Shown here piece after piece: positions 6,695 to 9,829 of a stretch of 9,829 nt of DNA. Under the pieces are notes generated by a model. That model worked only from the letters and a program-made list of their open reading frames with translations. It had not been told where the DNA came from and did not search any database. Numbering within the stretch: the first letter of the stretch is position 1; each line of letters starts with the position of its first letter. The position numbers and the translations under genes were made by a program. The stretch comes from Schleiferiaceae bacterium (GTDB lineage Bacteria; Bacteroidota; Bacteroidia; Flavobacteriales; Schleiferiaceae): the NCBI GenBank assembly GCA_025210575.1, contig JAOARK010000529.1:1-9829 (forward strand), written 5' to 3'.

Positions 6695-7426
6695 ATGACA
6701 TCTAAAAAAATATTGGCGTTTTGTTCAGTCATTTTTATAGCTGAACCATTAATGGCTGATCCAGATTATGGAGCTGCTATTGCTACTCTGTTTGGTCTAC
6801 TAGGTTTAATGCTCGTCATCAACATTATCACCTTGGTACTGAATATTAAAAGGTACCGATCTGACACACCAGGTAAAAACAAAATTGCATTAAACGTCTT
6901 TATAGTATTGACCATCCTTATATGGATTAGTCTTGCTGTTGCGGACATCAACACTAGTTTTGAATGGGCTTACCTGTTTTTAATAATCCCGGTTTATTTC
7001 AATCTCATCGTTTATATATTGGGTATCATCAAGTTCGCTAATCCAAAAAGGGCCATACCATATTTTGTTCTATGTGTTTTGTTGCTATTAGTCACCCAAG
7101 ATTTAATAACAAGTCACACTTGGAGAATCTCACCAAGAGAAGTTTCTTGGGTTCTGTATTATCTTCTTCAGATCGCGGTAACATACATAGTGGTTCGTAA
7201 ATACAATTGTGACATTCTAATAAATGACGAAAACCAGTTTTGGAAATCCACCTTGAAAACGGCCTTATTTATTGGCATTGGTTATGCAACAGTAACGCTA
7301 ATACAATTATTAAGATTAAATTTTTCTCTATTCGGAAATTTTAGCAATCTCGCCTGGTCTTTTGCAATCGGATGTGCTATTGGGTTCATTGTTACTTTTA
7401 GCACTCGAAAATTCGCCAGAACATAA
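6695..7426 (+). CDS. Polytopic inner-membrane protein of unknown function
   Basis: I do not recognise a family. The 243-residue product begins with a signal-peptide-like segment: MTSKK, hydrophobic ILAFCSVIFIA, then a possible cleavage near LMA/DPDYG at about residue 21. Seven hydrophobic stretches follow, at about 28-50, 64-84, 91-113, 120-137, 150-168, 188-207 and 219-236. Basic residues after the first stretch (KRYR) and at the very C-terminus (RKFART) suggest these ends face the cytoplasm. No catalytic motif, nucleotide-binding loop or conserved His/Asp cluster is visible. Trp and Tyr at membrane edges are common. The gene starts 52 nt after the helicase stop behind an A-rich AAGAAGA stretch and ends one base before the lipoprotein start. 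It therefore probably belongs to an operon with the lipoprotein and the beta-barrel, possibly also the helicase. Confidence 0.75.
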   Translation: MTSKKILAFCSVIFIAEPLMADPDYGAAIATLFGLLGLMLVINIITLVLNIKRYRSDTPGKNKIALNVFIVLTILIWISLAVADINTSFEWAYLFLIIPVYFNLIVYILGIIKFANPKRAIPYFVLCVLLLLVTQDLITSHTWRISPREVSWVLYYLLQIAVTYIVVRKYNCDILINDENQFWKSTLKTALFIGIGYATVTLIQLLRLNFSLFGNFSNLAWSFAIGCAIGFIVTFSTRKFART

Positions 7427-7427
7427 C

Positions 7428-7850
7428 ATGATGAAAAACTATTTTCTTTTCCTACTTCCTCTATTGCTCATCTCTTGTGCTGATGGTGAGTATAACTTGG
7501 CTGATGAATCTCCATTACCTCATTATTTTGTTATTCCAGATTCAACTTCACGAAGAGATTTTACTGTAACCTATAAGCGTTACAACGAGATGGCAGAGCT
7601 CACTTTAATGGATGCAAACACCAACCAAAAGTTGGCTCAACTCTCAGGCAGTGTAGAAGAGCACCCTCTTTCTGGATCTTACCAGGATGAAAGCTATCCA
7701 ATTTTTGCTGTTATAAGAGTAAATGCAGATTCTTTGTTTCTTGAGCATAAAGAAATGGATGGTCTTTTTTATGTTGTTAATCAAGAGTATATTGAAGGTC
7801 ACTTTGTATCAATCATGAACAATGAATCTTCAAAAAGCGAAGGCAAATAA
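7428..7850 (+). CDS. Small predicted lipoprotein, function unknown
   Basis: The 140-residue product starts MMKNYFLFLLPLLLISCADG, a classic lipoprotein signal: Lys near the start, a hydrophobic core and the lipobox LIS-Cys with Cys17 as the lipidated residue. The residues after Cys17 are Ala-Asp-Gly-Glu. An acidic tract close to the cysteine resembles the surface-export signals of flavobacterial lipoproteins, but it is not a clear match. The mature part is polar with alternating beta-type segments (for example FTVTYKRYNEMAELTLMD, about 46-63) and ends in a Ser/Glu/Lys-rich tail; I recognise no family. The frame is open upstream to 7362, but only the ATG at 7428 (or 7431) puts the signal sequence at the N-terminus. 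It follows the membrane-protein stop by one base and overlaps the beta-barrel gene by 29 nt, implying coupled translation. Confidence 0.82.
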   Translation: MMKNYFLFLLPLLLISCADGEYNLADESPLPHYFVIPDSTSRRDFTVTYKRYNEMAELTLMDANTNQKLAQLSGSVEEHPLSGSYQDESYPIFAVIRVNADSLFLEHKEMDGLFYVVNQEYIEGHFVSIMNNESSKSEGK

Positions 7851-9330
7851 AACAGCTTATTTAATTTTTATTTATTGCTTTTATTCTGCACTGGCCACTG
7901 CCCAAACTGATAATTATTGGTCATGGAGTTTCAATACTCCATCCACTTTATTAGGAGGAGCGGTAGTTGGAGGAAGCGCTGGTCCAAGTGCCGTTTATTA
8001 TAACCCTTCACTTATAGGCCAAGAAAATATTGCCTCACTTTCTTTAAGTGCGAGTATTATTTCTCTTCAATTTCTCAAAGTGAAGAATTTGGCAGGAGAG
8101 AACATTAATGGTGAAGATTTTATATTCAAGATTCAACCGCGATTCTTGTCGTATGTTATTCCTACTAAGAATGAAAAATGGGGTGTAGAGGCAGTCGTTC
8201 TATCTCCTACTTCAGATGAAAAAGAATATGTGCTTCAGCACGAAAGTGAAATTGATATTATACAACGTGTTGAAGGCTTAGAAAAATACGTTGGCTATTT
8301 GCGTTACAACAGAAGATTTGATGACACCTGGGTTGGAGCCGGCTTTTCTTATAAAATAAATCCACAGTTTTTCATAGGATCCAGCGCTTTTGTCTCGACA
8401 AAGATTTTAAACTATCAATTCATTCAGAATGCTAAAGCATATCAAAAATCAGACACTATTATTGTAAATGGCCAATCTGAACCTAAGTACATTGCTGAAA
8501 GTGGTTTTGAAGAAGAAGTGAAATATTGGGATGTAAGTTTTGTAATCAAGTTAGGTGCTCAGTACAAATCTAAGAACGAACAATTTAGTATTGGTGCTAA
8601 TGTCACTTTCCCTAATATTCCTTTCTTGGGCACAGCAGATGTAAGAAAATCCGGAATTCGTTCAAATGTATTTAACAATCAATCTGATCAGTTTACCTCA
8701 AATCAATCTTTTGCTGAAGTAGAGCGGGACATTAAAACTCTCGTTAAATCTCCTTTTTCAATAGCTTTAGGTATGCAGTACGTTACAGTAAGCAGAAAAA
8801 ACTCCATACTCTTTACTGTTGAATATTTTCACAGCTTAGATACTTACAACAGTATCAACATCAATTCAAATGTTGATTCAGAGATTCTAGGCGATATCCC
8901 CGTAAGTTCAACAGATTTCATGTCCTACTATGCAGGAGCAAAACCAGTTACAAATTTTGCTATTGGCTTCAAACAATACTTTAACGAAAAGCTCTTTGTG
9001 CTAGGCGGCTTTCGAACTGATTTTTCTGCCTCTTCTACTTCCGCTTTCAGGTTTCTAGAAGACAAATTCAAGATTAACCAAGTACATCTAGACAAATACC
9101 ACATAACTCTTGGCCCTGTTGCTCGCTTTAAAAACATTCAGGTGATAACTGGATTGCAATACACCTATGGCCGAAATAGGGGTTTCGAAAACATTGTAAA
9201 TTATGCTAACCCTGTTGAGTATATTCCTTCTACCAACCAATCCCTACAAGGTCTCAGACAGGGAAATGCAGAGGCCTATATTAATGAACTTGCTCTTTTC
9301 TTTGGATTGACTTTAGGCCTCAAAAAGTAG
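7822..9330 (+). CDS. Outer-membrane beta-barrel protein, FadL/OmpP1-like
   Basis: This 502-residue protein probably forms an outer-membrane beta-barrel. FadL/OmpP1/TodX proteins carry hydrophobic compounds such as fatty acids across the outer membrane. A signal peptide is visible: a basic start with KAKANK, hydrophobic AYLIFIYCFYSALA, and cleavage after ATA at residue 27. The mature N-terminus has LLGGAVVGGSAGPSAVYYNP (43-62), close to the Gly/Ala-rich block before YYNPA in the N-terminal region of FadL-like proteins. The rest shows alternating hydrophobic/polar strands rich in Tyr, Phe and Gly (for example YVGYLRYNRRF, GAGFSYKI, FAIGFKQYF). It ends with a plausible final strand, LALFFGLTLGL. 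The only ATG that retains the signal peptide lies inside the lipoprotein gene, so the 29-nt overlap is real. The substrate is unknown, and the FadL link is a pattern match, not proven. Confidence 0.72.
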   Translation: MNLQKAKANKTAYLIFIYCFYSALATAQTDNYWSWSFNTPSTLLGGAVVGGSAGPSAVYYNPSLIGQENIASLSLSASIISLQFLKVKNLAGENINGEDFIFKIQPRFLSYVIPTKNEKWGVEAVVLSPTSDEKEYVLQHESEIDIIQRVEGLEKYVGYLRYNRRFDDTWVGAGFSYKINPQFFIGSSAFVSTKILNYQFIQNAKAYQKSDTIIVNGQSEPKYIAESGFEEEVKYWDVSFVIKLGAQYKSKNEQFSIGANVTFPNIPFLGTADVRKSGIRSNVFNNQSDQFTSNQSFAEVERDIKTLVKSPFSIALGMQYVTVSRKNSILFTVEYFHSLDTYNSININSNVDSEILGDIPVSSTDFMSYYAGAKPVTNFAIGFKQYFNEKLFVLGGFRTDFSASSTSAFRFLEDKFKINQVHLDKYHITLGPVARFKNIQVITGLQYTYGRNRGFENIVNYANPVEYIPSTNQSLQGLRQGNAEAYINELALFFGLTLGLKK

Positions 9331-9388
9331 GCTGCGCTTTTGTAGACTTATTGAAAAAGAATTCATATACAAAAGATAATAGGCAATA

Positions 9389-9450
9389 ACCAACTGCGTT
9401 ATTTAACTGAAAACCAACTCGTTTTTATTTACACTGGATCATTACCAACT
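9389..9450 (+). repeat. Three ACCAACT direct repeats upstream of the small exported protein
   Basis: ACCAACT occurs at 9389-9395, 9413-9419 and 9444-9450, all in the same orientation, with start-to-start distances of 24 and 31 nt. They fill most of the 136-nt gap between the beta-barrel gene and the next gene. No exact TTG-N19-TAnnTTTG promoter and no terminator with a U-tract are visible in this gap. The repeats could be a regulator-binding array or coincidence. Confidence 0.3.
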
Positions 9451-9466
9451 ACAAAAACTACATCTC

Positions 9467-9814
9467 ATGAATCACTTTAAATTATTCTCCACGCTCGCGT
9501 TACTGATATTATTCCTTACTGCTTTTAAGGTAAACCGAACTGACAACGACTTCATAGGTACTTACGGCACAAAAGCGCACAAGGGTATCGTTTTAAAGGT
9601 GAACGCAAACCATACTTTTAATTATCAAGATTTCTCAGACCCAAAGAGAGAAATCAGTTTAACTGGAGATTGGATGGTGCATAAAAACAAATTACACTTG
9701 AATAACGATGGACCTAAAACAAAATTTTTTGATAAATGGACCATTGACGATAAAGGCTGCATTCAGTCTAAAAAAGGAATGATGTTCTACCGAATTTGTG
9801 GCAGCTGCGATTAG
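9467..9814 (+). CDS. Small exported protein with lipocalin/NlpE-like pattern and C-terminal CxxC
   Basis: The 115-residue product starts MNHFKLFSTLALLILFLTAF, an N-terminal export signal or membrane anchor; no lipobox cysteine follows it. The mature part shows the layout common in small beta-barrel periplasmic proteins of Bacteroidota: IGTYGT (about 30-35), GIVLKVNANHTFNYQDF (40-56), LTGDWMVHKNKLHLN (65-79), then a final strand. This GxY...LxLn-TFxY...GxWxxxxxxLxL rhythm resembles lipocalin-like and NlpE-like domains, but I cannot name a family. Three cysteines occur, Cys98, Cys111 and Cys114, the last two forming CGSC at the extreme C-terminus, suitable for a disulfide or metal. It is separated from the upstream beta-barrel gene by 136 nt and may have its own promoter. 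No Shine-Dalgarno is visible. The function is unknown. Confidence 0.7.
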   Translation: MNHFKLFSTLALLILFLTAFKVNRTDNDFIGTYGTKAHKGIVLKVNANHTFNYQDFSDPKREISLTGDWMVHKNKLHLNNDGPKTKFFDKWTIDDKGCIQSKKGMMFYRICGSCD

Positions 9815-9829
9815 CCTTGGTCCTCATAA

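Noticed and set aside
7362..7427. An upstream in-frame ATG that would extend the lipoprotein by 22 residues.
   Set aside because: It lies within the membrane-protein gene and would bury the lipoprotein signal; starting at 7428 gives a perfect N-terminal signal and lipobox.
9323..9343. AAAAG...CTTTT pairing across the stop of the beta-barrel gene as a terminator.
   Set aside because: The stem is only five A/T-rich pairs with a 9-nt loop and no following U-tract.

Overview
The window reads as a chromosomal segment from a member of the Bacteroidota, most likely a Flavobacteriales-type bacterium. Three things support this. The ribosomal-protein operon runs rpsL-rpsG-fusA-rpsJ-rplC without tuf. 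The promoter ahead of rpsL fits the Bacteroidota pattern TTG-N19-TAnnTTTG exactly. Most starts are preceded by A-rich sequence rather than a strong Shine-Dalgarno. The phylum is fairly secure; the order is inferred from the general look of the proteins.

Left part (1-4060, minus strand): the start of the fused str/S10 operon. Transcription appears to begin near 4023. It passes through a short leader with a small perfect hairpin, then rpsL (S12), rpsG (S7), fusA (EF-G), rpsJ (S10) and rplC (L3, cut by the window edge a few codons before its end). Spacers are 20-38 nt, as expected for one transcript.

Middle (3967-4320): a 354-nt divergent intergenic region. It holds the rpsL promoter and an imperfect operator-like palindrome, but no gene.

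Right part (4321-9829, plus strand): a complete UvrD/PcrA-type DNA helicase comes first. It is followed after 52 nt by a tightly packed set of three envelope genes: an unrecognised polytopic inner-membrane protein, a small lipoprotein (1 nt gap) and an outer-membrane beta-barrel with FadL/OmpP1-like features (29 nt overlap). After a 136-nt gap comes a small exported protein with a lipocalin/NlpE-like sequence pattern and a C-terminal CxxC.

The helicase and translation genes are core housekeeping genes. The three envelope genes are the least understood part: the set has one predicted component each for the inner membrane, a lipid-anchored position and the outer membrane, and spacing suggests they are co-expressed. 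No mobile elements, CRISPR arrays, tRNA or rRNA genes were seen. Nothing here is clear evidence of a new defence or mobile system.
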